64,000 bases of DNA, taken from positions 3,906,001-3,970,000 of the forward strand of contig NZ_CP034248.1 of NCBI RefSeq assembly GCF_003931855.1, in the 5' to 3' direction. Source of the stretch: Paenibacillus lentus. GTDB lineage: Bacteria; Bacillota; Bacilli; Paenibacillales; Paenibacillaceae. Positions 1-8,367 of this stretch are shown piece by piece (within the stretch, counting starts at the first letter, position 1; each line of letters begins with the position of its first letter). Both the position numbers and the translations under genes were made by a program. The notes under the pieces were generated by a model, which saw nothing but the letters and a program-made list of their open reading frames with translations, was not told the DNA's origin and did not search any database.

Positions 1-862
1 AGCTATGATAAGAAAATACAGAGTAAGCTAGTCCCCGCTTCTCGCGAATTTCCTGGAACAACCGTGAGCTCATCCCTCCCCCTAAAGCGTTATTCAGCAA
101 TACCATGGCATACTGATGTTTGTGACCGATCGGTAGCCCAGGGAAAGACATACAGATGTGGTTTTGCTCTGTTTTTTTACGGTGAAATTTTATGTCACCG
201 AGAAAATCGGGAGCTGTCAGCCCGCCTTCCGTTCCTCTTGTGCTGAAGCGACCAAAATGCTCCTCCAGCAGATCGAGAATGTTGTCGTCATAATTTCCTG
301 CGATGCTGATAACAGTGTTATCGATTGTATATTTTTCGCGCATATACGCCTTAAGATGAGATGGCTCCATCGCCTGCAGTTGTTCTTCTGTCCCAAGGAT
401 AGGCAAGGCAAGAGGATGACTGCCATAAGCAGCTTCGGATATAAGATCATGCACCATATCATCTGGCGTATCTTCATACATCGCGATCTCTTCCAAAATA
501 ACATTCTTCTCTTTGCGCAGCTCTTCCTCATCAAACAACGATCTAAAGAACATATCGGACAATACATCTACAGCAATCGGCAAATGTTCGTCCAATACTT
601 TGGCGTAGTAACAAGTATATTCCTTTGACGTAAAGGCATTAACATTTCCGCCTATGGCGTCAAACTGTTCAGCGATCTCTTTCGCATCATATCGTTCAGT
701 TCCTTTGAAAAGCATGTGTTCAATGAAATGTGAAATGCCGCCTAAATCGGGACTTTCGTTCCGTGATCCAGTCTTAACCCATATGCCGAAGGACACCGAG
801 CGGAAGGTAGGGATTTTCTCCATAACCACCCTCAGGCCGTTTTTAAGTTGCGTTTTGTGCAC
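1..862 (-). CDS. mlpA: M16 (pitrilysin/insulinase) family zinc peptidase, C-terminus cut by window edge
   Basis: The reading frame runs off the left end, so only the N-terminal 287 residues are present. The inverted zinc motif is visible as H45-F-I-E48-H49. The third ligand is E125, exactly 76 residues after H49, as expected in the M16 family. The text around it (GGISHFIEHMLFKGT, then ILEEIAMYEDTPDD) is typical of the processing-protease-like YmxG/MlpA proteins encoded after pnp and ylxY in Bacillus. I choose the GTG start because an AGGAGGG ribosome-binding site lies six bases upstream. The role is probably proteolysis of peptides in the cytoplasm; the substrate is not known from sequence. 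Confidence 0.9.
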   Translation of the reverse strand, partial: MHKTQLKNGLRVVMEKIPTFRSVSFGIWVKTGSRNESPDLGGISHFIEHMLFKGTERYDAKEIAEQFDAIGGNVNAFTSKEYTCYYAKVLDEHLPIAVDVLSDMFFRSLFDEEELRKEKNVILEEIAMYEDTPDDMVHDLISEAAYGSHPLALPILGTEEQLQAMEPSHLKAYMREKYTIDNTVISIAGNYDDNILDLLEEHFGRFSTRGTEGGLTAPDFLGDIKFHRKKTEQNHICMSFPGLPIGHKHQYAMVLLNNALGGGMSSRLFQEIREKRGLAYSVFSYHS

Positions 863-883
863 GAAAGGCCCTCCTAAAAAGTT

Positions 884-1057
884 TTACGAAGTAAAACTTA
901 CTCCGTAAGCATACACTTTGTTTTTGCGGAGCTTTACTGCTTTGAGATACTTCGCAGCAAAACTCACTTCGTAAGCATTCGCTTGGTTTTGCGGAGCTTC
1001 ACTACGTTACAATACTTCGCAGCAAAAATCACTTCAAGAGCATACGCTTATTTTACG
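884..1057. repeat. Degenerate tandem repeat, about 65-bp unit, 2.6 copies
   Basis: Three successive units begin near 884, 950 and 1015. Each starts with a CTTCGCAGCAAAACTCACTT-like block (TTACGAAGTAAAACTTACTC in the first), followed by CGTAAGCAT and a TTTTGCGGAGC block. Units 1 and 2 align over about 65 bases with scattered substitutions; unit 3 is truncated after about 43 bases. The array fills the gap between ylxY and the M16 peptidase and ends just before the peptidase ribosome-binding site. No coding potential is apparent. Function is unknown; it could be a dispersed intergenic repeat family. Confidence 0.7.
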
Positions 1058-1095
1058 TGAAATCATCATAATCCTATCAAAAAAAGCAAGATTGC

Positions 1096-2082
1096 TCAAC
1101 TCCCCGGCACGATTACCCGATCACTCGACAGTGTTTCCTCCACCGTTCCAAGCACTAGTCCCTTCTTGCGAATAACTTCGATCATTTCCTTCAATGCTCG
1201 GCTGGATGAATCTGTCGGATGCATCAAAATTAGAGTGCCCGGAGTTACATTATTCGATATCTTTTGAACGATACTGGACGGCAAGGGTTTCCTCCAATCC
1301 ACGGTATCCAACGTCCAAAGCACCGTCTTCAATCCGTAATCAGCAGCCTGGCGCACCGTACGGGCATCAAAATCACCGGAAGGCGGGGCAAACCAGCGAT
1401 TGTCCACACCCAGTTCGCTTTTCAACAAATCCTTCGTTTTGGAAATTTCCATTCTGGCCCGATCATCATCTAACTCACTCATATTCGGATGAGAATACGC
1501 ATGATTCTCCAGTTGATGCCCTCGCTTCTGAATTTCCTTTGCCAGCTCTACGTTTTTCTTCAACCAACTGCCATCGAGAAAAAAGGTAGCCTTGACCTTC
1601 GCCTCATCTAACGTGTCCAGCATCGGTTTAATGTACTCATTTCCCCATGCGACGTTGATCATGAGCGCAACCATCGGCTTATTCGGATTCCCGCGGTAAA
1701 TCGGCTCGGCCGCCAAATCCTCTAAATCGACGCGAGGCTTCGTTTCCCGGTATTGATAAGGAATATCCGAACCCCGTGGAAGTTCTTTCGCATGTTGATA
1801 TGTTTTATCAACATCTACTTCCAATCCGTTATAACCCGGGATCGCCTTCCAAACCCGGTCTATCACCGCATCTATCGGCTCCTCGCGGCGCTTGGCCGCC
1901 TCTTCACGAATAATCTTCATTAATTCATCATCCCTGTCGACTTCGGAAAATAACCGAAATGCATAATCAACGCTCGGTTTGATCAAGCTTCCTTCTAAAA
2001 ATGTCCGAATTTCACCCCATTGCGAGAATGCAAATACAATGACAAACCCAAGCGCTATCGCGATGAATTTATTTCGATTCAT
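1096..2082 (-). CDS. ylxY: YlxY-type polysaccharide deacetylase-like protein
   Basis: This is a 328-residue protein with an N-terminal signal-anchor (about residues 6-22, FIAIALGFVIVFAFSQW) and a NodB-like domain from about residue 135. The HAYSHP (metal histidines), FAPPSGDFD and LILMHP motifs are present. The usual first motif TFDDG, which supplies the catalytic and metal aspartates, is replaced by MINVAWG, so classical deacetylase chemistry is doubtful. The YlxY/SpoVJ-associated family sits after pnp in many spore formers and is linked to sporulation. It likely acts outside the membrane. A terminator separates it from pnp. Confidence 0.9.
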   Translation of the reverse strand: MNRNKFIAIALGFVIVFAFSQWGEIRTFLEGSLIKPSVDYAFRLFSEVDRDDELMKIIREEAAKRREEPIDAVIDRVWKAIPGYNGLEVDVDKTYQHAKELPRGSDIPYQYRETKPRVDLEDLAAEPIYRGNPNKPMVALMINVAWGNEYIKPMLDTLDEAKVKATFFLDGSWLKKNVELAKEIQKRGHQLENHAYSHPNMSELDDDRARMEISKTKDLLKSELGVDNRWFAPPSGDFDARTVRQAADYGLKTVLWTLDTVDWRKPLPSSIVQKISNNVTPGTLILMHPTDSSSRALKEMIEVIRKKGLVLGTVEETLSSDRVIVPGS

Positions 2083-2192
2083 GACAGGCCCATCCCTTCA
2101 ACCCGGTTTTGTCCTCATCATATGAAGACAAGTTCTATATTATGCAAAAACCAGGTTGCGCAAGCTCACAAATAAACCTATAATTGCCCATT

Positions 2193-2226
2193 AAAAAAGA
2201 GCCAGAATATTAATTCTGTCTCTTTT
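2193..2226 (-). terminator. Rho-independent terminator after pnp
   Basis: On the minus strand a stem AAAAGAG + CAGAAT pairs with ATTCTG + CTCTTTT around a TAAT loop with one mismatch, followed by a T run. It begins 33 bases after the pnp stop codon. Confidence 0.85.
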
Positions 2227-2258
2227 CCCGCACATTTTATTTGAAATATGGGGATGGC

Positions 2259-4364
2259 TTAGGATGAAGGTTTAGCGGCCTCTGCAGTTAATACTGCTTT
2301 GCGGGAAAGATTCACGCGACCTTGCTGGTCGATTTCCGTAACCTTGACAGTTACCGTATCACCGATTGCGACAACATCTTCCACCTTAGCAACACGTTCC
2401 GTAGAGAGCTGAGAAATATGAACCAGACCATCTTTGCCCGGCAAAATTTCTACAAAAGCGCCGAACTTCTCGATCCGTTTAACCGTACCTACATATATTT
2501 CTCCGACGACAACTTCCTTCACGATGCCTTCAATGATCGAACGTGCCTTATTATTCATCTCTTCGTTCGTAGAAGCAATGAACACACGGCCATCCTGCTC
2601 AATATCGATTTTTACGCCGGTCTCTTCAATAATTTTATTGATGATCTTACCACCAGCACCAATCACATCGCGAATTTTATCGGGATTGATGTTCATAATG
2701 AGAATTTTAGGCGCATAAGGCGACAAGCTTTCCTTTGGCTTCTGAATGCGTTCCATCATTTTGGAAAGGATGTGCATGCGTCCCTCTCTCGCTTGAGATA
2801 ATGCTTCTGTTAAAATTTGGCGGTCGATGCCGTCAATTTTGATATCCATTTGAATAGCCGTAACTCCATCCGGTGTACCTGCTACCTTGAAGTCCATATC
2901 ACCCAAATGATCTTCCATGCCTTGAATATCACTCAGAATCGATACTTGATCGCCATCTTTAATGAGACCCATCGCGACCCCAGCTACCGGAGCTTTGATC
3001 GGAACACCGGCATCCATCATCGCGAGCGTGCTCGCACATATACTTGCCTGGGAAGTGGAGCCGTTCGATTCCAGTACCTCAGATACCAGGCGAATGGTGT
3101 AAGGGAACTCCGTCTCTGGCGGAATGACTTTGGACAACGCTCTTTCGCCGAGAGCCCCATGTCCTACTTCGCGGCGCCCAGGAGCACGCAACGGACGAGC
3201 TTCACCGACACTGAACGGCGGGAAGTTATAATGATGCATGAATCGCTTGGATTCTTCCAAATCAATCCCATCGAGAATTTGAACATCGCCTAAAGCACCA
3301 AGCGTACATACGCTGAGCGCCTGAGTTTGACCTCGAGTGAATAAGCCCGAGCCATGCGTACGCGGCAGCAAGTTGATGTCGCATTCGATCGGACGAATCT
3401 CATCCAATTTACGACCATCCGGGCGTACTTTATCGTGAGTGATCAGTCGGCGCACTTCTTCCTTGACGATATCATGGAGCACCTCCATAACATCCTTCAG
3501 GAGTTCTGGAGACTCTATGTACTTCTCCTCAAAATGAGCCATTGTCTCATCATTAATCGCGTCGATTGCATCTTGACGAGCATGCTTCTCAGCGATTTTA
3601 ACCGCTTCAACAAGACGAGCAGCGGCGAATTCGCGAACCTCGCGATTAACTTCAGGATCTACGGCATGAAGCTTCACTTCCATCTTCTCTTTGCCGGCCA
3701 CCTTAACGAGTTCCTCAATGACAGCTACAATATTCTTAATTTCGTCATGACCGAACATGATCGCTTCTAGCATAACTTCTTCTGATACTTCGTTCGCTTC
3801 CGCTTCCACCATCATGATGGCATCTTTCGTACCAGCAACCACCACATAGATATCGCTCGCTTCCTGCTGGGCAACATCCGGGTTAATGATAAATTTCCCA
3901 TCAACACGTCCGACTGCTACACCGCCAATCGGTCCGTTAAACGGTACATCAGAAATACTGAGTGCTGCTGAAGTACCAATCATCGCTGCGATTTCCGGCT
4001 CGCAATTCTGATCGACACTCATTACCAGGTTCACGATTTGCACATCGTTGCGGAATCCTTCGGGGAACAACGGACGAATCGGGCGGTCGGTTAGACGGCT
4101 CGCCAAGATCGCCTTCTCACTTGGGCGACCCTCCCGTTTAATGAAGCCACCTGGAATTTTACCCACAGCGTACAATTTCTCTTCATAGTTCACGGTAAGC
4201 GGAAAGAAGTCAAGATCTTTCGGCTCAGATGAAGCTGTCACCGTACACAAAACGGCAGTATCACCGTAACGCACCATAACAGCGGCATTTGCCTGCTTAG
4301 CCAAGCGCCCGGTTTCCAGTATAAGAGGTCTTCCTCCCAACTGCATTTTCACATGTTTCTCCAT
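2259..4364 (-). CDS. pnp: Polynucleotide phosphorylase (PNPase)
   Basis: A phosphorolytic 3'-to-5' exoribonuclease of 701 residues, the normal length. It shows two RNase PH-like domains ([16 protein letters not shown] in the first; [12 protein letters not shown] and [15 protein letters not shown] in the second). A KH domain ([16 protein letters not shown]) and a C-terminal S1 domain ([18 protein letters not shown]) follow. The frame is open upstream, but the ATG chosen starts [12 protein letters not shown] and has AAGGAGG six bases before it. It lies downstream of rpsO, separated by two terminator-like hairpins and a short leader frame. Confidence 0.98.
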   Translation of the reverse strand: MEKHVKMQLGGRPLILETGRLAKQANAAVMVRYGDTAVLCTVTASSEPKDLDFFPLTVNYEEKLYAVGKIPGGFIKREGRPSEKAILASRLTDRPIRPLFPEGFRNDVQIVNLVMSVDQNCEPEIAAMIGTSAALSISDVPFNGPIGGVAVGRVDGKFIINPDVAQQEASDIYVVVAGTKDAIMMVEAEANEVSEEVMLEAIMFGHDEIKNIVAVIEELVKVAGKEKMEVKLHAVDPEVNREVREFAAARLVEAVKIAEKHARQDAIDAINDETMAHFEEKYIESPELLKDVMEVLHDIVKEEVRRLITHDKVRPDGRKLDEIRPIECDINLLPRTHGSGLFTRGQTQALSVCTLGALGDVQILDGIDLEESKRFMHHYNFPPFSVGEARPLRAPGRREVGHGALGERALSKVIPPETEFPYTIRLVSEVLESNGSTSQASICASTLAMMDAGVPIKAPVAGVAMGLIKDGDQVSILSDIQGMEDHLGDMDFKVAGTPDGVTAIQMDIKIDGIDRQILTEALSQAREGRMHILSKMMERIQKPKESLSPYAPKILIMNINPDKIRDVIGAGGKIINKIIEETGVKIDIEQDGRVFIASTNEEMNNKARSIIEGIVKEVVVGEIYVGTVKRIEKFGAFVEILPGKDGLVHISQLSTERVAKVEDVVAIGDTVTVKVTEIDQQGRVNLSRKAVLTAEAAKPSS

Positions 4365-4378
4365 GAAATCCCTCCTTA

Positions 4379-4408
4379 TCACAAATAGAAATTCGTTATA
4401 GACTTCAT
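4379..4408 (-). CDS. Possible nine-codon leader peptide upstream of pnp
   Basis: An ATG preceded by the very strong ribosome-binding site AAAGGAGGAAATA opens a frame for MKSITNFYL. It ends in TGA immediately before the pnp AAGGAGG. The strong site with correct spacing is the only evidence for translation. If used, ribosomes would terminate 14 bases before the pnp start, allowing translational coupling or leader control. It could be fortuitous. Confidence 0.35.
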   Translation of the reverse strand: MKSITNFYL

Positions 4409-4487
4409 TATTTCCTCCTTTTGCCCAAATCATAAACGAAGTTGAATATGACTAGAGAGAAAAGAAAGAAGTCTGCCCTTATTCACA

Positions 4488-4508
4488 ACAAAAGCTCCTG
4501 AAGGAGCC
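4488..4508 (-). terminator. Terminator-like hairpin between rpsO and pnp
   Basis: On the minus strand GGGCTCC-TTCA-GGAGC is followed by TTTTGTT. The stem is short (five to six pairs) but GC-rich. It is the second hairpin after rpsO, so pnp expression must come from read-through or a promoter downstream of it. Confidence 0.6.
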
Positions 4509-4550
4509 CTATATACGTGAATTGCAAAGCGTATACATTCTATAACTGTT

Positions 4551-4615
4551 AAAAAGCAACCCGATCGCCACCGTTCGCTGAAAATAGCGCATCCGGTGGC
4601 AACCAGGCTGCTTTA
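4551..4615 (-). terminator. Rho-independent terminator after rpsO
   Basis: A long minus-strand hairpin pairs AAAGCA with TGCTTT at its base, GCCACCG with CGGTGGC in the middle, and GCGCT with AGCG near the tip, followed by TTTTT. It starts shortly after the rpsO stop codon. Confidence 0.8.
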
Positions 4616-4630
4616 GTTAACTACGAGAAA

Positions 4631-4900
4631 TTAACGACGCAATCCGAGCTTCTCGATCAAAGCGGAGTAACGTCTTACGTCTTTGTTCTTCAAGTATGCC
4701 AACAGCTTACGACGTTGGCCGACCATTTTCAGAAGACCGCGACGGGAATGATGATCCTTCTTATGCGAGCGCAAGTGTTCGGTCAGATTTACAATGTTCT
4801 CCGTAAGGATAGCAATTTGCACCTCTGGTGATCCTGTATCGGATTCATGAGTTTTGTGCTCTTCAATAAGTTGTTGTTTGCGTTCTTGAGTCAATGCCAT
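4631..4900 (-). CDS. rpsO: 30S ribosomal protein S15
   Basis: The 89-residue product [20 protein letters not shown]... matches the universal length and sequence of S15, including [14 protein letters not shown] and the [10 protein letters not shown] segment that contacts 16S rRNA. A frame for MNR extends upstream, but the ATG of MALTQ follows AAAGGAGGTGA at good spacing, so it is the start. It has its own extended -10 promoter and a leader of about 115 bases. Confidence 0.98.
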   Translation of the reverse strand: MALTQERKQQLIEEHKTHESDTGSPEVQIAILTENIVNLTEHLRSHKKDHHSRRGLLKMVGQRRKLLAYLKNKDVRRYSALIEKLGLRR

Positions 4901-4909
4901 CCTGTTCAC

Positions 4910-5018
4910 CTCCTTTATCTAAATCGCCATTAGCCTCGTCGTCGGGCGGTGAGGTCCGGTCAACCAAGCTAAGGTTATAGCTGTTATGATGAATATTCCA
5001 ATCTCCACCATGAACAAC
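4910..5018 (-). promoter_or_regulatory. rpsO 5' leader, candidate S15 autoregulatory RNA
   Basis: About 115 bases of untranslated leader lie between the predicted start point and rpsO. It contains CTTAGC and GCTAATGG segments that can pair across a GC-rich core (GGTTGACC, GGACCTCACC). S15 is known to repress its own synthesis through rpsO leader RNAs in Geobacillus and other bacteria. I have not shown that this leader matches any described S15-binding structure. Confidence 0.35.
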
Positions 5019-5025
5019 GTAGATC

Positions 5026-5055
5026 AGTATACCATAAATAATAGGCAAATGTAAA
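5026..5055 (-). promoter_or_regulatory. SigmaA-type promoter of rpsO
   Basis: TTTACA, an 18-base spacer and TATACT, with TGG just before the -10 (extended -10), read toward rpsO. Confidence 0.75.
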
Positions 5056-5094
5056 TGCTGTTTATGCTTGTCTAAATAAAATCAGCTTATCATC

Positions 5095-6042
5095 CTATTC
5101 GACAGTAAGCAGCAGGTTTTTAGCCGTATCCGCATCTTTACTGATCTGGGCTACAAGCTCTTCGATCGAACCGAATTTCCGCTCCTCACGAATAAACTCT
5201 ACCAATTCTACAGAAAGGGAATGGCCATAAAGATCCCCATTAAAATCGAATAAATGAATTTCTAAGGAAGATGTAAGCTTATCGTTATGAAAGGTTGGTT
5301 TGACTCCAACATTCATTACGCCTGGCAGCCATTGTCCGTCATAGTTTACCCGTACAGCGTATACTCCCTTGGTCGGGAGCACAAAGTGTTCGTACGGTTT
5401 AAGGTTGGCAGTAGGAAACCCGATTTTTCGGCCCCGCTTCTCGCCATGCATCACGATTCCTTGAATCGTATATCTTCGTCCAAGCCAGCGCGCAGCAAGT
5501 TGTACATTTCCCTCCATAAGTGCTTTGCGGATTCCCGAACTGCTCACTTTCTCTCTGTCGATGAGAAACGGAGGAACCGTGTTGACTTCCAAGGTGTTGT
5601 CACTAAGCTCGCGCAGCATCCCAGCATCGCCTTCTCCCCGGTAACCGTAGCGAAAATCAAAGCCGACGACAGCTGTATGAACCTGAAGCGGAACAAGCAC
5701 ACCGGATACAAAATTCTGCGGGCTTACTCGCGAGAATGCATCATTAAATTCCACAATGTATACGTAGTCTACACCTAAACTTTTCAGAATTCGCTCTTTT
5801 TCGCGAGGTGGCGTTAGATATCCATCATAATCGCCTTTTTTCATGACTTCTTTCGGATGAGGATGAAAGGTCATTACCGCTGTTGGTAATTTCAAAGATG
5901 TCGCAAGCCGTACAGCCGATTCAATGACACTCACATGTCCTAAATGCAAGCCATCAAATTGGCCAATGGCCAGCACCTGCGGTTTGGCGCTATAGTCTAT
6001 GAACTCTTTTGTAAGAGGATAAGTTAGATTCATCGTTTCCAC
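5095..6042 (-). CDS. ribF: Bifunctional riboflavin kinase / FAD synthetase
   Basis: The enzyme makes FMN from riboflavin and then FAD. The N-terminal adenylyltransferase domain has IGQFDGLHLGHVSVI, TFHPHP and SSSGIRKAL. The C-terminal flavokinase domain has GRKIGFPTANL and LPTKGVYAVRV, then GVMNVGVKPTF. An ATG lies two codons further upstream but sits one base from AGGTGA. The GTG chosen here (VETMNLTYPLTKEF, 315 residues) has that site at proper spacing. The order truB-ribF-rpsO is standard for Firmicutes. Confidence 0.95.
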   Translation of the reverse strand: METMNLTYPLTKEFIDYSAKPQVLAIGQFDGLHLGHVSVIESAVRLATSLKLPTAVMTFHPHPKEVMKKGDYDGYLTPPREKERILKSLGVDYVYIVEFNDAFSRVSPQNFVSGVLVPLQVHTAVVGFDFRYGYRGEGDAGMLRELSDNTLEVNTVPPFLIDREKVSSSGIRKALMEGNVQLAARWLGRRYTIQGIVMHGEKRGRKIGFPTANLKPYEHFVLPTKGVYAVRVNYDGQWLPGVMNVGVKPTFHNDKLTSSLEIHLFDFNGDLYGHSLSVELVEFIREERKFGSIEELVAQISKDADTAKNLLLTVE

Positions 6043-6082
6043 TATCATTCACCTGCAATTTCACTCGGATTAGCACGCTATT

Positions 6083-7006
6083 TCATTCCGGCGGGAATAC
6101 TTTAACAGGCGTAATCGCTCCCGTCGTCTCCTCGCCGCGAAATATACCTAAAAATTGACCAGCCGCACCGTACAATCGGATATTCTCTCCCCAGCGTACC
6201 GGGGGCTCAAGCAGCCTGGAGGAAAGCCTTTGTCCTTGTAAAGCCTGCTTTACCTTATCTTCAGGGATATGATGTGCAGCCAAGTGGCTTACCGCGACAT
6301 CAACAGGGATAAGCTGGCCATCCAAGGTTCCCTCTGCCACATGAGCGGAAATCTCCTCAAGGGTTAGGCACTCCGCCTCCTTAATGCCTGCAGAGACCGT
6401 TCTTTTCAACTCCGCCATAGCGGCTGGTACACCTAGTGCACGACCGATATCGACGCAAAGCGTGCGGATATATGTTCCTTTGGAGCACAGTACCCGAAAC
6501 GAAATTGACGGATATGTACCTTCCGATTGATAAGAAATGAGCTCCAGCTCCTCGATCGTTACTTCCCTTGCCTTGCGTTCCACTGTTTTACCTTCTCTAG
6601 CTAATTCATACAGCCTTTTCCCGTCCTGCTTTAATGCGGAATACATCGGCGGCACCTGAGAAATTGTTCCGATGAATTGTCCCAAAGCTGCTCTTACCTG
6701 TTCCTCGGTAACGCGTAGCCCTTCTTTACGCTCAATAACAGTTCCTGACATATCCTCTGTGTCAGTAGCGACTCCCAACAGCAGTGTCGCCTCGTACTCT
6801 TTAGGAAGCTCCTGTAAATACTCGACCATCCTTGTCGCTCGCCCAAGACAGAGCGGAAGTACACCTGTCACGGCAGGGTCCAGCGTACCCGTATGACCGA
6901 TCCGTTTCATTTTTAGTATGCCACGGGTTTTGGCCACAACGTCATGCGAGGTAAATCCAGCCGGTTTATGGACGGCTAGTATTCCTTCATAAGATTTTGG
7001 CTTCAT
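6083..7006 (-). CDS. truB: tRNA pseudouridine(55) synthase
   Basis: TruB isomerises U55 in the T loop of tRNAs. The 307-residue product has the N-terminal HKPAGFTSHDVV motif, the catalytic aspartate D43 in RIGHTGTLDP, and YSALKQDGKRLYELAREG plus SKGTYIRTLCVDIG. Its ATG overlaps the stop codon of nrnA (ATGA), so the two are translationally coupled. Confidence 0.97.
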   Translation of the reverse strand: MKPKSYEGILAVHKPAGFTSHDVVAKTRGILKMKRIGHTGTLDPAVTGVLPLCLGRATRMVEYLQELPKEYEATLLLGVATDTEDMSGTVIERKEGLRVTEEQVRAALGQFIGTISQVPPMYSALKQDGKRLYELAREGKTVERKAREVTIEELELISYQSEGTYPSISFRVLCSKGTYIRTLCVDIGRALGVPAAMAELKRTVSAGIKEAECLTLEEISAHVAEGTLDGQLIPVDVAVSHLAAHHIPEDKVKQALQGQRLSSRLLEPPVRWGENIRLYGAAGQFLGIFRGEETTGAITPVKVFPPE

Positions 7007-7980
7007 AATCGTGACTTCACCTGCTCTACAATCTGCGAGACTACCTCAGCTAGGCTGCCTTGCATCCGTACTCCCGCTGCCCGTACATGTCCCCCGCCTC
7101 CAAAGCTATGAGCTACAGCAGCAACATCGACCTTTCCAGCGGATCTCATGCTTACCTTCACGGTATTTTCGTCAATAACCTTGAACAATAAACCAACCTC
7201 AACCCCCTGAATGTTGCGGGGATAATTCACGATGCCTTCCAAATCCTCATGGATGGCTCCAGATTGCTTCATATCTTCGTCGTCGATCGTAACCCAACTG
7301 ATTTTTCCGTCCTCACTCATTTGCAGCCCATTCAACGCTATTGTCAATAGTCGAATTTGCGGCAGTGTCATCTCTTCTAACAATAATTGAGACAATCCCG
7401 GACCATCCACCCCATATTTCAATAAATCGGAGGCAATAGCCATGACGCTCGGAGATGTGCTGGAATAACGAAAGCCACCTGTATCAGTAAGTAGCCCCGT
7501 ATAAATCGCAGTCGCGATATCATGATCCAGCCTTAGATTCAACCATTTCACAAAATCATATAATACCTGAACCGTAGCAGCAGCCCCGGGTACAATTAAG
7601 TTAATGCTTCCAAATCCATCGTTTGTAGGATGATGATCAATGTTCAAAATTTCCGCGTCAGATGCAAAATAATCGCTTGTCTTCCCCACACGGCGGAAAT
7701 CAGCACAATCTATGCAAATAATATGCTTATAGGGCTTGCTTAGAGGGGTTACTGACAGATCCATGATGCGATCCGAATGCAGCAAGTAAGACATACGCTG
7801 AGGAATTGGTCCTTCATTAACCATAACGTAATTCTTACCCAGACATGAGAGAAGCCAGCCCACCACAAGGGTAGAACTGACTGCATCTCCATCCGGCTGT
7901 ACATGCGACACTACCAGGAAATCATCATGATCCTTCAGAAACTGCTCTACCTGTCGGAACTCCTGTTCATTGGCCTGCAT
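7003..7980 (-). CDS. nrnA: Bifunctional oligoribonuclease / pAp phosphatase NrnA (DHH family)
   Basis: This nanoRNase degrades 2-5 nt RNAs and dephosphorylates pAp. The 325-residue product has the manganese motifs SHVQPDGDAVSS (H26, D30, D32), CIDCADFRRVG, NIDHHPTND (the DHH) and LTDTGGFRYSSTS. The C-terminal DHHA1 RNA-binding motif is SFGGGGHVRAAG. In B. subtilis nrnA (ytqI) is elsewhere; here it sits between rbfA and truB, linking RNA turnover with tRNA and ribosome maturation. The ribosome-binding site is AAAGGAGA. Confidence 0.96.
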   Translation of the reverse strand: MQANEQEFRQVEQFLKDHDDFLVVSHVQPDGDAVSSTLVVGWLLSCLGKNYVMVNEGPIPQRMSYLLHSDRIMDLSVTPLSKPYKHIICIDCADFRRVGKTSDYFASDAEILNIDHHPTNDGFGSINLIVPGAAATVQVLYDFVKWLNLRLDHDIATAIYTGLLTDTGGFRYSSTSPSVMAIASDLLKYGVDGPGLSQLLLEEMTLPQIRLLTIALNGLQMSEDGKISWVTIDDEDMKQSGAIHEDLEGIVNYPRNIQGVEVGLLFKVIDENTVKVSMRSAGKVDVAAVAHSFGGGGHVRAAGVRMQGSLAEVVSQIVEQVKSRL

Positions 7981-7998
7981 TGCCGTCTCCTTTTAAAT

Positions 7999-8352
7999 TC
8001 ATTTATCCTCGTCTTGCGTAATCTCGCCAAGCAACTTCTCAATGCGGCTGCCGTATTCAATCGACTCATCGACTTTAAAAATCAACTCCGGTGTGTGACG
8101 TAGACGCATCCGCTTGCCGAGTTCAGTTCGTAGGAAACCGATCGCTTTCTCGAGCCCCTTTAGCGAATCGGCCTTCTTCTCCTCATCGCCAAATACGCTA
8201 ATATATACTCTAGCTTGCGATAAATCGTTTGTAACGTCCACGCCGGTCACCGTTACAAATCCGATGCGAGGATCTTTGACTTCATTCTGGATGAGCAGGC
8301 TAAGTTCTTTCTTAATCTGTTCGCCTACCCGTCCGACACGATTTCTAGCCAT
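7999..8352 (-). CDS. rbfA: 30S ribosome-binding factor A
   Basis: RbfA assists late 30S maturation at the 16S 5' end. The 117-residue product ([18 protein letters not shown]..., [41 protein letters not shown]) is full length. A GTG lies three codons upstream, but the ATG chosen follows GAGGTGA at eight-base spacing. It follows infB directly; the ylxP gene found here in B. subtilis is absent. Confidence 0.96.
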   Translation of the reverse strand: MARNRVGRVGEQIKKELSLLIQNEVKDPRIGFVTVTGVDVTNDLSQARVYISVFGDEEKKADSLKGLEKAIGFLRTELGKRMRLRHTPELIFKVDESIEYGSRIEKLLGEITQDEDK

Positions 8353-8367
8353 TGTTGTCACCTCACC

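Noticed and set aside
884..1057. CRISPR array in the ylxY-M16 gap
   Set aside because: The repeats are contiguous and degenerate with no unique spacers and no cas genes nearby.
5048..5094. Terminator after ribF
   Set aside because: No inverted repeat with a T run could be found in the short gap.
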